Assembly (NCBI RefSeq): GCF_023155095.1
Contig: NZ_JAKNDA010000001.1
Location: 682,001-746,000, forward strand
Length of the DNA: 64,000 bases
Origin: Idiomarina aminovorans
GTDB lineage: Bacteria; Pseudomonadota; Gammaproteobacteria; Enterobacterales; Alteromonadaceae
Direction of reading: 5' to 3'
Under the pieces are notes generated by a model. It searched no databases, was not told the origin of the DNA, and saw nothing but the letters and a program-made list of their open reading frames with translations. Shown here piece after piece: positions 11,686 through 19,599 of this stretch (its first letter is position 1; each line of letters starts with the position of its first letter). The translations under genes were made by a program, and so were the position numbers.

Positions 11686-13320
11686 ATGGGAAAGTACCAA
11701 CGTAGAGATAAAATCGCCCGATTAATAAGTTGGGGGCATTGGTTTACCTTCGCCAATATCATCCTTTGCTTATTTATTGGTCTTTTATATATTGAGGCGG
11801 CTCCCAAACCACCAACAGCCATTGGCAATATTTATATGCTAATCAGTTGGATTGGTCATTTTGCATTTCTGCCTTTCGTGTTCTTCATTATTCTGATATT
11901 CCCATTTTGTCTGATTGTTCATTACTCAAAAATACTTCGTGGGTTTGCCGCTTTAATTGCCTCTTTCGGTTTTATAGCGCTTATCGCTGATGCCCTGTTT
12001 TTCCGACAGTATGGGTATCATTTAAATACGTATTCTCTGGCACAAATGACCCGCGACGCAGAAGCCGTTTTCACCGGTGCCAGCTTTGTCATTATTTCCG
12101 CTATTCTTTTAGGTTTCCTGCTAATTTTTGGGCTGCAACTGATTCTTGCAAACTTGGCCTGGAAGCGTCTTGAAGACTTGCAGCATCGAAAATTCGGGGC
12201 TCCCGTTACCAGTCTGTTTGTTTTATGTTTTTTAATCAGTCATAGCCTCCACGTCTGGGCCGATGCTGCACTGTATGACCCCATCACGCAACAGGACGAC
12301 ATGTTTCCATTGTCCTACCCTACAACGGCCAAGACATTAATGGCAAAGCATGGGGTTATTGACGTTGAAACTTATCAGGCCAGACAGCAAATGCTAATGG
12401 CTACCGATCAGATAAAACTTAAGTACCCACAGCAACCGTTATTGTGCTCAAAAACAGATTCGCAACAGTCCACTACGCTTATTTTATTTGACCGTGGCAG
12501 CACAACCATTCAACAAGAATTGAAGCAGTTAGCCGGTAACCATCAATTAGAAAAAACTAAACTGCAACTGTTGGCTCACCCCAGCCGCGATGGCGGGCTA
12601 TTTCAGGTTCTTTACGGACTCCCCGATTTTTATCAGGAGTCTATTGAACGACAGCAGTTAAAGCCGGCCTACCTTAAGCCGCTTAGTGATTTCAATTTTG
12701 ATGTACGCTGGTATCACAGCGATGGCTGGGACAACGCGTTAAGCCTGACTCAATTCAATCGTGACTGGAACAGTGAAAACCTAAGCGAATTTAGCGCAAG
12801 TAACCAAAATCAAATTAATATTGTTTTCATCACTGAAAATGACATTTCGGCCCTAAGTTCTGTGCTTCAGCAAACTGAACAGCACCAGTTACTATTAACC
12901 TCCTTGTCTCCGGCACAAAGTGATGGGTTACTGGGAAATAAGCAGTTTGCCCTTAATAATATGCAGGTGCCACTTTGGCAGCGTCATTACCAACTGGCGA
13001 GCCAACCTATTGCCGGGCTTATGGATATCATTCCGACCATGCTTGAAAGTCGAATTTCCTGCGCCGGTTCTCATAAAAATTATACTAATGGTGAGAATTT
13101 ACAAACGCTCAAACGTCGCTGGCCGTTAGTTGAAACTTACAGTCCTTATATTGTGATTTACGATGAAAAAGAAATTACTATTTTGGACAACAGCGGACAG
13201 TTTAGTGTGTATAGCAGTTCTGATTTTAAGTTAAAGAAACAGGCAGAGCCGCCGGTTCCGGTGCTTATTGACGCACTTAAAGATTTAAAACGCTTTAGTA
13301 ATACTGAAGAAAACAACTAA
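11686..13320 (+). CDS. yejM: YejM/PbgA (LapC)-like inner-membrane sulfatase-fold protein, degenerate active site
   Basis: In E. coli PbgA/LapC reports lipopolysaccharide levels to LapB and FtsH. Here the 544-residue protein (586 in E. coli) has the DUF3413 membrane part with about five segments in residues 15-190, including RLISWGHWFTFANIILCLFI. The periplasmic sulfatase-fold part follows. Where E. coli reads LLITVDGLNYS, this protein reads LILFDRGSTT; the DGGLFQVLYGLPDFY and LNNMQVPLWQRHY segments still align, but the metal-ligand residues of true sulfatases are not recognisable. It is about 40 residues short, all in the periplasmic half. Assignment by family resemblance and position beside yejK. 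Confidence 0.85.
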   Translation: MGKYQRRDKIARLISWGHWFTFANIILCLFIGLLYIEAAPKPPTAIGNIYMLISWIGHFAFLPFVFFIILIFPFCLIVHYSKILRGFAALIASFGFIALIADALFFRQYGYHLNTYSLAQMTRDAEAVFTGASFVIISAILLGFLLIFGLQLILANLAWKRLEDLQHRKFGAPVTSLFVLCFLISHSLHVWADAALYDPITQQDDMFPLSYPTTAKTLMAKHGVIDVETYQARQQMLMATDQIKLKYPQQPLLCSKTDSQQSTTLILFDRGSTTIQQELKQLAGNHQLEKTKLQLLAHPSRDGGLFQVLYGLPDFYQESIERQQLKPAYLKPLSDFNFDVRWYHSDGWDNALSLTQFNRDWNSENLSEFSASNQNQINIVFITENDISALSSVLQQTEQHQLLLTSLSPAQSDGLLGNKQFALNNMQVPLWQRHYQLASQPIAGLMDIIPTMLESRISCAGSHKNYTNGENLQTLKRRWPLVETYSPYIVIYDEKEITILDNSGQFSVYSSSDFKLKKQAEPPVPVLIDALKDLKRFSNTEENN

Positions 13321-13365
13321 TTGTTGAAAATAGCAGCAGTTAAGCGCTTTAAAGCGTGTTCCTGC

Positions 13366-13393
13366 TTGCTAATTGAGGCTAATCGAGTAACAT
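13366..13393 (+). promoter_or_regulatory. Candidate promoter of tRNA-Pro
   Basis: TTGCTA and TAACAT lie 16 bases apart, 14 bases before the mature tRNA 5' end. No other promoter candidate is visible in the gap after yejM. Confidence 0.4.
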
Positions 13394-13406
13394 AGCAGTC
13401 CTCGGT

Positions 13407-13483
13407 CGGCGTGTGGCGCAGCTTGGTAGCGCACTGTCATGGGGTGTCAGGGGTCGGAGGTTCAAATCCTCTCACGCCGACCA
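13407..13483 (+). tRNA. tRNA-Pro(GGG)
   Basis: The 77-base cloverleaf has acceptor stem CGGCGTG/CACGCCG with encoded ACCA, D-stem GCGC/GCGC, anticodon loop ATGGGGT with anticodon GGG, and T-arm GAGGTTCAAATCCTC. The T-T opposition inside the anticodon stem (CTGTC/GTCAG) is also present in the E. coli tRNA-Pro(GGG), which the sequence closely resembles. The 3' end faces the plastic 13.5-18 kb stretch, but I found no repeated tRNA tail that would mark an integration site. Confidence 0.97.
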
Positions 13484-13524
13484 ATTCTTTACTCTCTCAA
13501 TTCCTGGCAAAGTAGCATTTAGCG

Positions 13525-14574
13525 CTACTCGGGCAAACTCAACTGTTCCCCTATTTCAGTAGTTACTCTCCAGTAACCTCCTCTGGCAGAGCCTTCTCGA
13601 ATTAATAGCCCTTGTTCCTTCAATTTGGAAATGTGCTTTTCGACGGCCCGGGAAGAAATATTAATCACCTCCGCTACTTTTGCAGCACTCCAGTCTGGTT
13701 GTTCATTTAACAGTCGAAGAACCATCTTTCGCGTACTAATTCCCGAAAAAACCTTCTTATCCGAACCATTAACCGAACCTAATAACGAACTTTTTACCGA
13801 ACCTAACTCTTGTCTATTCGTTGAAGTATCAGAACCAGCTTCTGCGACACTGGCCCGGGCCGTGTTTTTTTCCTCTTCTAATGTCTGAGAAATCGTCAAT
13901 TGCAGACAGTGAAGAATAAACTCCACCATAGGAACTCTGTCGTTTTCGCTAATTGAGCGCCGTAAGCAATCAAGATACTCATCTTTATTAGCTTTAAACG
14001 CTTCCTCAAAGGTTAACCAGGCAATAGCCGGGTGCCATTCAGCCAGAATGAGACTGAGCCAGAGTCGGCCAATGCAACCATTGGCAACTGAAAACGGCTG
14101 GATAAACTCAAACTGTTGAAGAAAAATGGAAGCTTTTAGTAAAGGATGTTCATGACTTTGTTGTAGCCATGCAAGTAATGCCCGGACTGACTTTCCGGCC
14201 TGGCCTGCAGGTGCCGTCATATGAACCAGTTTATTGTTCCGGTAGACACCCATTCCTGTTGCCCGATAATCCCCTGCACTGGAGGTTACTGCAGCGCAAA
14301 TTAGCTGATGAGCATGTTTTAAATCACTTTCCGAACCAAACCGCCATTCGCCCAGTTTTCGGTAAGCCTCTTCTAAACGAACTTTTTGTAACTGTTCTGG
14401 CTGTTCTTCAAAACCGACAGATGCAAGAACCTTGACTGGCATCTGTTGGGCTTTAAAGGCTGATAAATTGCTGCTATCAGATTCTAAGTACCCTAACCAT
14501 TGTCCGAAGTCGGTACTAATTTGCGCCACTAAATTAACGCATCGACTGGTAATCGAATAATCAGGTGCTGCCAT
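13525..14574 (-). CDS. Fic-family protein with degenerate catalytic motif and C-terminal winged helix
   Basis: Fic proteins transfer AMP (or other groups) from nucleotides to target proteins. The 349-residue protein aligns through a family N-terminal region (LEEAYRKLGEWRFGSESDLKHAHQLI), GDYRATGMGVYR, and HPLLKASIFLQQFEFI. The active-site loop (about residues 158-169) should read HPFxDGNGRxGR but reads QPFSVANGCIGR: the catalytic His is Gln, the metal-binding Asp is Val, and the first Arg is Cys. AMP transfer is therefore unlikely. The C-terminus (about 280-340) is a winged helix-turn-helix (NISSRAVEKHISKLKEQGLL). The linker carries repeated Gly-Ser segments. It may survive as a DNA-binding regulator or be decaying. 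Confidence 0.88.
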   Translation of the reverse strand: MAAPDYSITSRCVNLVAQISTDFGQWLGYLESDSSNLSAFKAQQMPVKVLASVGFEEQPEQLQKVRLEEAYRKLGEWRFGSESDLKHAHQLICAAVTSSAGDYRATGMGVYRNNKLVHMTAPAGQAGKSVRALLAWLQQSHEHPLLKASIFLQQFEFIQPFSVANGCIGRLWLSLILAEWHPAIAWLTFEEAFKANKDEYLDCLRRSISENDRVPMVEFILHCLQLTISQTLEEEKNTARASVAEAGSDTSTNRQELGSVKSSLLGSVNGSDKKVFSGISTRKMVLRLLNEQPDWSAAKVAEVINISSRAVEKHISKLKEQGLLIREGSARGGYWRVTTEIGEQLSLPE

Positions 14575-14582
14575 TATTCATT

Positions 14583-14600
14583 AGTAACCATGGGGTTACT
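14583..14600. promoter_or_regulatory. Palindrome upstream of the fic gene, candidate operator
   Basis: AGTAACC and GGTTACT arms flank ATGG, ending 9 bases before the fic start codon. Such a site fits autoregulation by the protein's own winged helix. A related AGTTACT-CTCC-AGTAACC arrangement lies at 13561-13578 inside the 3' end of the gene. Confidence 0.4.
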
Positions 14601-14615
14601 CTCCATTATTTATTC

Positions 14616-14642
14616 TAATATTTTTAAGCTTTAGGCCGATAC
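14616..14642 (+). promoter_or_regulatory. Sigma-28 (FliA) promoter of the chemoreceptor gene
   Basis: TAATATTT, exactly 11 bases, then GCCGATAC closely follow the consensus TAAAGTTT-N11-GCCGATAA. The -10 is 55 bases before the receptor start. This is the usual class of promoter for chemoreceptor genes. Confidence 0.72.
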
Positions 14643-14697
14643 AACAACTATCAGCTTAACGCATATCTAACCGGTCCGGTAACTATTTAAGGTTCTC

Positions 14698-15909
14698 ATG
14701 AATTTACAGAATAAATTAACTCTCAGTATGGCTATTGCGCTAACGACTTTACTTGTCATAGCCTTGGGTATATCAACCTTTATGATGCGTTCCTTAATAG
14801 AAGAACGCGTAACGAAGCAAGAGTTACCTGCTACTCTGGGCGAAATTCGTGGTGAAGTCGGTCAACTCATCGCGACACCAATGTTAGTTTCACAAGAACT
14901 CGCCAATAACCAATATTTAATTGATGCTCTTAAAAGTGGAGAATCCGCCACTGCTCAAAATGAGATAGTTCGTTTTCTTAATCGAATATATCAACACAGA
15001 AATGCCGTTGCAGCCTTTACTGTTAGTGCAGAAAGTAACAACTATTACACGGCTGATGGTCTGTTTAAAACCGTTTCTTCTAACGAAGAGAAAGATCAGT
15101 GGTTCTTCGATTTTGTAAAAAATGATGTCGAGCAAGAGCTTAACTTTGACATTGATGAACAATCCGGCATACCGACCGTATTTATCAACGTTCGTATTAG
15201 CGATAACGGGCGTATGCTTGGCGTCGCCGGTATAGGAAAAAGTCTTGAGGCGCTGCAGAACGCCATCTCTGACTTTAATGTCGGCGAGAATGGCGTAGCC
15301 TATTTGGTCGACGCAGAGGGGCGTATTCAAATCCATCCTCGCCTGTCAGACTTCCGCCAATTATCAGCCGAAGTTGGCAGCGAGGTTGCCAGTATAGTGA
15401 CCGTTATCGATACCATTGAAGGCATTTCAGAACAGACCAACTTACTGGCATTAAATGCGGCAATTGAGTCTGCCCGGGCAGGTGAAGCCGGGCGAGGTTT
15501 TGCCGTTGTCGCTGATGAAGTGCGTACACTGTCTCAGCGCACAAGCCAGTCAACTGAAGAGATTCGTCAGAAAATTTCACGTTTACAACAAGGCTCCAAA
15601 GCTGCCGTATCAGCCATGGAGACCAATCGCACTCAAGCGGGAAATACCAGCGAACGTATTCGATCGGCGAATGAAAAGCTCAATGATCTCGTCGTCTTAA
15701 TTCAGGACACTGCTGATATGAGCACTCAAATTGCGACAGCAACTGAAGAACAAGCCTCTGTCAGTCAGGACGTCGCTAAAAACATTCAGGCTATTGCTGA
15801 CTTCTCTAGTCAGGTATCAACGGCGGTTAAAAGTAGTCATAACGAATGTGATCAAATGTCATCACTTGCCGATAGCTTACGCAGTCAGCTTGAGCAATTC
15901 AAAACGTAA
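14698..15909 (+). CDS. Methyl-accepting chemotaxis protein with large in-frame internal deletion
   Basis: The 403-residue protein begins with a membrane segment (about 7-29) and a periplasmic Cache-type sensor (about 35-220, containing [16 protein letters not shown]). It then passes directly, near residue 222, into the distal half of a cytoplasmic signalling domain: the hairpin tip [18 protein letters not shown] and [18 protein letters not shown] at about 245-285, and the descending helix to the C-terminus. The second membrane segment, the HAMP domain and the ascending methylation helix are absent. Complete receptors of this type are about 620 residues. As built, the signalling tip would stay in the periplasm, so it should not signal. 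The frame stays open and the sigma-28 promoter is intact. Confidence 0.9.
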   Translation: MNLQNKLTLSMAIALTTLLVIALGISTFMMRSLIEERVTKQELPATLGEIRGEVGQLIATPMLVSQELANNQYLIDALKSGESATAQNEIVRFLNRIYQHRNAVAAFTVSAESNNYYTADGLFKTVSSNEEKDQWFFDFVKNDVEQELNFDIDEQSGIPTVFINVRISDNGRMLGVAGIGKSLEALQNAISDFNVGENGVAYLVDAEGRIQIHPRLSDFRQLSAEVGSEVASIVTVIDTIEGISEQTNLLALNAAIESARAGEAGRGFAVVADEVRTLSQRTSQSTEEIRQKISRLQQGSKAAVSAMETNRTQAGNTSERIRSANEKLNDLVVLIQDTADMSTQIATATEEQASVSQDVAKNIQAIADFSSQVSTAVKSSHNECDQMSSLADSLRSQLEQFKT

Positions 15910-16303
15910 TATCGGCAAATAATGACTGCAGCCTGGCAACTTCACTCTCTTCAAGCGGTTGCATCGGCTGCTTTCCCCAGACCGGCGCAGGCCAGGCTAC
16001 ATCTGTTTGAAAACGAGCCAGATGATGCACATGCAGTTGCGGCACGTGATTTCCCAGCGCCGCAATATTGAGTTTATCAGGCTGATATTCAGCCTTTAAC
16101 CAATGGCTTAAAAAGCGACTCTCATTTAATAGCTGCAATTGATTGTCTTCGGTAAGGTCGATAATTTCCCTCACGTCCGCAACTTTCGGAACCAACAAAA
16201 ACCAAGGGAATTGTCTATCATTCATGACTCTGACCCCACATAATGGCCAGTCTGTTAAATGGTAACTGTCTCTGGCCAATTCTGGAGCTAACTTGAATTC
16301 CAT
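15899..16303 (-). CDS. HIT-family protein
   Basis: This is a 134-residue histidine-triad-like nucleotide-binding protein. The triad region reads QLHVHHL near residue 89, where the first His of the usual HxHxH is Gln, as happens in several bacterial HIT branches; the catalytic middle His is kept. Upstream text [17 protein letters not shown] matches the family. Its substrate is unknown, probably a nucleoside phosphoramidate or dinucleotide. It converges on the chemoreceptor gene with an 11-base overlap of their ends. The hydrolase gene lies 12 bases upstream, so the two form an operon. Confidence 0.85.
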   Translation of the reverse strand: MEFKLAPELARDSYHLTDWPLCGVRVMNDRQFPWFLLVPKVADVREIIDLTEDNQLQLLNESRFLSHWLKAEYQPDKLNIAALGNHVPQLHVHHLARFQTDVAWPAPVWGKQPMQPLEESEVARLQSLFADITF

Positions 16304-16315
16304 AACAACCTACCT

Positions 16316-16807
16316 TTAATACGTTTGAAGAAACTCTTTAAACAGTGCGTTAGTTTGGTCCAGGCTGTCAACTAAACGGTGATCATCATCCAGCACATCT
16401 AACTGGGAATGAGTTCGTTTGGCATAACGCCAGCTGTTTTCAACCGGCACAATGGTATCTCTCCACCCGTGAACAATTTGTATTTTGCATTCTGGGGTTA
16501 TTGCATCGAAATCAGCCTGGCCACCCAAGTAGAACGCCGGAGCCATTAAGAACAACCCTTTGCAGACTTTTTGTTCGGCCGCGACTGTCGCAACATAGCC
16601 CCCCATGCTAGAGCCAACCAACAAAAAGGGTTCTGATAACGGCTTAACGTATTCCAATAACTTTTCTACACGCGTATCCGGGTCGCTCATTCCCTGATAA
16701 TCAATACTATTAACTTGCATACCCAGATCGTTCGCACTTTTCGCTAATACTTTGATCTTTGTGCCCCAGGGACCACTTTCTTTACCGTGATTAAAAATAA
16801 CCTGCAT
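16316..16807 (-). CDS. YqiA-like alpha/beta hydrolase
   Basis: This is a 163-residue small alpha/beta hydrolase. The start VIFNHGKESGPWGTKI carries the oxyanion-hole HG, the nucleophile elbow is VGSSMGG near residue 65, the acid is in VHGWRDTIVP, and the last His in DDDHRLVD. The catalytic triad is complete. The esterase substrate cannot be told from sequence. It is the first gene of a pair with the HIT gene. Confidence 0.82.
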   Translation of the reverse strand: MQVIFNHGKESGPWGTKIKVLAKSANDLGMQVNSIDYQGMSDPDTRVEKLLEYVKPLSEPFLLVGSSMGGYVATVAAEQKVCKGLFLMAPAFYLGGQADFDAITPECKIQIVHGWRDTIVPVENSWRYAKRTHSQLDVLDDDHRLVDSLDQTNALFKEFLQTY

Positions 16808-16871
16808 TTAGCAATTGCCTATTGTTCTTTGCTTAGATAGATTGAGTATAAATGTTAAACATCAGGTAATA

Positions 16872-17396
16872 ATGTTAACAAATACCATGATAGTAAAACC
16901 AATCAACATAAAACTGATTATCTGTTTTTTGTTATTGAGTGGAAACACACTAGCTCAGGAAGAGGAGCTATCGGCACCACTGATTTTTGGTGTTAATACA
17001 TCTCCCCCCTTTCATATTACTCAAGGCGATGAAGCTAATAATGGATTCTGTGATGTATTAGTAAAAACTATTCAGGCCGAATTACCAAATACTCAGCAAA
17101 TTATTCAAATTGACAGAGTTGATTATACCATTGACTACGAAATGATGATCCCATCATATGAACGTAACAAGGAGGATTTCGAAAACGACGAATCTCTGGC
17201 TTTTATTCCAATAACAGAATATGAAGGAAAAAGAATTCGGGGAGCTATTGGTTGCAGTAATAATGAATGGGGTAAAAACGCAACCCGACTTATTGATCGA
17301 GTCATTACAGATATTCGAAATAACAATGACTTTCAGCAGAGTCTCGACTATTGGTTAGGTAATGACAGACCAAAACTCAGTGAGTCAGAACAATGA
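16872..17396 (+). CDS. Periplasmic solute-binding-protein paralogue lacking one lobe
   Basis: A signal peptide (hydrophobic run IICFLLLSGNTLAQ) precedes FGVNTSPPFHITQGD and NGFCDVLVKT, which match the next gene product almost position by position. At about nucleotide 17105 the text jumps to DRVDYTIDYEM, matching residues near 198 of the neighbour (NDRIDYTIDYRA), and continues in parallel to the shared ending GNDRPKL. About 120 residues, the whole second lobe of a type-II binding protein, are missing in frame. The start is ATG 16872 or ATG 16887; I prefer 16872, which follows AGGT. The product is a 174-residue single-lobe protein of unknown use, perhaps a pseudogene in the making. Confidence 0.75.
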   Translation: MLTNTMIVKPINIKLIICFLLLSGNTLAQEEELSAPLIFGVNTSPPFHITQGDEANNGFCDVLVKTIQAELPNTQQIIQIDRVDYTIDYEMMIPSYERNKEDFENDESLAFIPITEYEGKRIRGAIGCSNNEWGKNATRLIDRVITDIRNNNDFQQSLDYWLGNDRPKLSESEQ

Positions 17397-18244
17397 GAAC
17401 AGACCTGAATACTTTAAAAACCCAACTTGTTGGGTTGTTTACCGCTCTATTATTTTGCACAACCAGTTTTGCTGAAGACGAAGACATTATCTGGGGAGTC
17501 AATTCATCGCCGCCTTTTCACATCTATTATGGAGACTATAAAGAACAGGGCTTTTGCGATGCGTTAGTCAGCAGTTTTCAGCGCCAGCTACCCGAGTTGT
17601 CTCATCGCATAAGAAAACTACCTTCGCGCCGCATTACCATGATAATGAAGAAAAATAAAAACCTCTGCTTCCCCTGTTTAATAAAAAAAACCAGTTACAA
17701 TTCTGACTTCAATTACACAGAAACAACCCATCTTTATGAGCCTCATGGCATCATCACCCGCACGAATATAGCCGCAGAAATCATTGAAAAGTACGGTGAA
17801 CCCGTCAAGTTTTTAGCCTTAGTTAAAAATTCTGATTTACGCTTTGCGCAACCCGCAGAACGACGTTACGGGCAGTTACAAAGTTTGATTGAGACACACC
17901 TTATTGACTCTGAAAACTTCAGCTTTATTAGCGGAGAAAACGCTCACGTTAATCTATTAACCATGATAGTTAACGATCGCATAGACTATACGATTGACTA
18001 TAGAGCCATCATGACTTACTACAACGAAACTAAAGCAGAGTTTGAAGACAGTGGTTTAGTTTTTTTGCCAATAGAGGAATACAGCGGTTTGCTCATTGAA
18101 GGAGCGGTTGGTTGCAGCAACAACCAATGGGGCCACAATGCTGTCAAAAAAATGAATGAAGTTATTGAGCAACTAAAGGCCGACCCTGACTTCCAGCGTA
18201 TTTTAGATAAGTGGATGGGAAATGATCGGCCTAAACTGAATTAA
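17393..18244 (+). CDS. Periplasmic solute-binding protein, SBP family 3 (full-length paralogue)
   Basis: This is a 283-residue exported protein: signal peptide ending LLFCTTSFAE, then the family-3 opening IIWGVNSSPPFHIYYGD and GFCDALVSSFQR, a middle lobe with FPCLIKKTSYNSDFNYTET, and the hinge return NDRIDYTIDYRAIM. The fold is that of amino-acid-binding proteins of ABC transporters, but no permease or ATPase gene is adjacent, so it may act as a stand-alone sensor or with a distant transporter. The pair CSNNQWG and GNDRPKL is shared with the upstream paralogue. It overlaps that gene by 4 bases (ATGA), so the two are coupled. Confidence 0.85.
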   Translation: MRTDLNTLKTQLVGLFTALLFCTTSFAEDEDIIWGVNSSPPFHIYYGDYKEQGFCDALVSSFQRQLPELSHRIRKLPSRRITMIMKKNKNLCFPCLIKKTSYNSDFNYTETTHLYEPHGIITRTNIAAEIIEKYGEPVKFLALVKNSDLRFAQPAERRYGQLQSLIETHLIDSENFSFISGENAHVNLLTMIVNDRIDYTIDYRAIMTYYNETKAEFEDSGLVFLPIEEYSGLLIEGAVGCSNNQWGHNAVKKMNEVIEQLKADPDFQRILDKWMGNDRPKLN

Positions 18245-18624
18245 GCAAAATGCTTTTGTAAATACTGATTAATGTCGTCAGATTCGTACATCCATTGCAC
18301 GTTATCGCCCTGCTTTATCCGTAAACATGGCACTTTAACTCTGCCACCACCATCTAACAGCTCTTGTCTGTGCTGTTCATTATTCTTCGCGTCTTTCAAT
18401 TCAAGGTTCAAATTAAGGCGGGCTATTTCTTTACGAACTTTTACGCAAAAAGGACACGCAGCGAATTGATACAGAGTAAGCGACTTACATGCTTCGTCCA
18501 CTTTTTGTTGTGCTTCGTCAGAACGACTTTGCCCTTTTGGCGTAGTCAATTTTTCAACCAGCAAAACAATGGGCGTTAAAACCAGCCGCAAAGTACGGAA
18601 AAAATAACGAATTATCACTCTCAT
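18241..18624 (-). CDS. Membrane-anchored glutaredoxin-like protein
   Basis: This 127-residue protein has an N-terminal hydrophobic helix (IIRYFFRTLRLVLTPIVLLV), then a glutaredoxin fold with the active site CPFC (about 58-61) in LYQFAACPFCVKVRKEIA, the cis-Pro region KVPCLRI and the C-terminal WMYESDDINQYL. It is a dithiol type. It converges on the binding-protein gene with a 4-base overlap. The 214 bases upstream of it (18625-18838) contain no gene that I can support. Confidence 0.87.
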   Translation of the reverse strand: MRVIIRYFFRTLRLVLTPIVLLVEKLTTPKGQSRSDEAQQKVDEACKSLTLYQFAACPFCVKVRKEIARLNLNLELKDAKNNEQHRQELLDGGGRVKVPCLRIKQGDNVQWMYESDDINQYLQKHFA

Positions 18625-18838
18625 AAGTATACTACCAAACAGCTTGTCTAAGATGCCGATATTCTAACGTGTTCAGAACAAACAGTCAGTCTTTTAGCAA
18701 AGGCATTTTAATTTTCACGTAATACCTCAGCCGCAACCTCAAAGGAGTGCAGCCGCAGTAGCGGCAGAAGCAATGACTCCCCAAAGTCCCGCCTTCCGTG
18801 ACAGGCGCTAAATCGAGAATCGAATACTTTATCGCTAA

Positions 18839-19576
18839 TTACATCTCTTGCTTTGTTGGGCGAATGATCAGTTCATTCACATCAACTTGCTGAGGTTGCT
18901 CAATGGCAAAAGTAATTGCGCGGGCAATTGCTGCTGAGTCAATGGCGTCAGAATAAATATCATCAGCCATGGCTTTAGCATCTTTGTCGCTAATATGATC
19001 AGTCAGCTCGGTAGCAACAGCGCCGGGAGAAATATTGGTTGCACGAATTTCACCATTTGACTCCTGACGGATACCTTCAGAAATAGCTTTTACAGCGAAC
19101 TTAGTCGCACAATAAACCGTTCCGCCGGCAAAGACTTTGTGACCAGCAACCGATGACAAGTTGATAATATGACCCACATGCTGTTCACGCATGGTCGGTA
19201 ACACCGCCGCCACGCCATAAAGTACACCTTTAATGTTCACGTCAATCATGGTGTCCCATTCGTCCACTTTCAGAGCATCGAGCGGCGCCAGCGGCATTAG
19301 CCCGGCGTTATTGATTAACACATCAATGCGACCGAATTCAGCTTTAGTGTCATCAGTCAATTTCTGAACAGCGGCTTTATCGGTCACATCTACAATCCTG
19401 TAGGCTGCCTGTCCGCCCTCTTTATTAATTGAATCGGTAAGCTCTTTTAAACGATCTTCGCGGCGTGCCGCTAACATCAATTTCGCGCCTTTTGCTGCAA
19501 GCATACGTGCGGTTTCTTCACCCAGACCACTGCTTGCACCTGTAATAATGACGACTTTATCTTGTACTTCTGACAT
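18839..19576 (-). CDS. Short-chain dehydrogenase/reductase (SDR)
   Basis: This 245-residue classical SDR has the cofactor motif TGASSGLGEE near residue 12, then AARREDRL which favours NADP, NNAG near 90, the catalytic Ser in NLSSVAG and YCATK near 151. Close families are NADP-dependent 3-hydroxy-acid (serine/clavaldehyde-type) dehydrogenases such as YdfG; the substrate is unknown. The start is 23 bases after the tetR-type gene stop, so the two form a unit that the regulator probably represses. Confidence 0.9.
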   Translation of the reverse strand: MSEVQDKVVIITGASSGLGEETARMLAAKGAKLMLAARREDRLKELTDSINKEGGQAAYRIVDVTDKAAVQKLTDDTKAEFGRIDVLINNAGLMPLAPLDALKVDEWDTMIDVNIKGVLYGVAAVLPTMREQHVGHIINLSSVAGHKVFAGGTVYCATKFAVKAISEGIRQESNGEIRATNISPGAVATELTDHISDKDAKAMADDIYSDAIDSAAIARAITFAIEQPQQVDVNELIIRPTKQEM

Positions 19577-19599
19577 AATTTTATCTCCGGTTACTATTA

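Noticed and set aside
13345-13356. Perfect palindrome CGCTTTAAAGCG after yejM
   Set aside because: It has no loop and no T tract, so it is not a terminator, and a 12-base palindrome of this kind is not rare enough alone to call an operator.
13511-13529. AGTAGC/GCTACT hairpin at the end of the fic gene as a terminator
   Set aside because: The stem is short and no T run follows on the minus strand.
14917-15336. 139-codon open frame on the minus strand opposite the chemoreceptor gene
   Set aside because: The sense frame carries clear Cache-domain text; the antisense protein has no recognisable features.
13407-18250. Genomic island integrated at tRNA-Pro
   Set aside because: No integrase, no duplicated tRNA 3' end and no strong base-composition change were seen; only regional plasticity is claimed.
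18625-18838. Possible small gene or relic with an Ala-rich hydrophobic tail (minus strand, near 18730-18800)
   Set aside because: No start codon with ribosome site and a stop just upstream; nothing in this gap can be supported.
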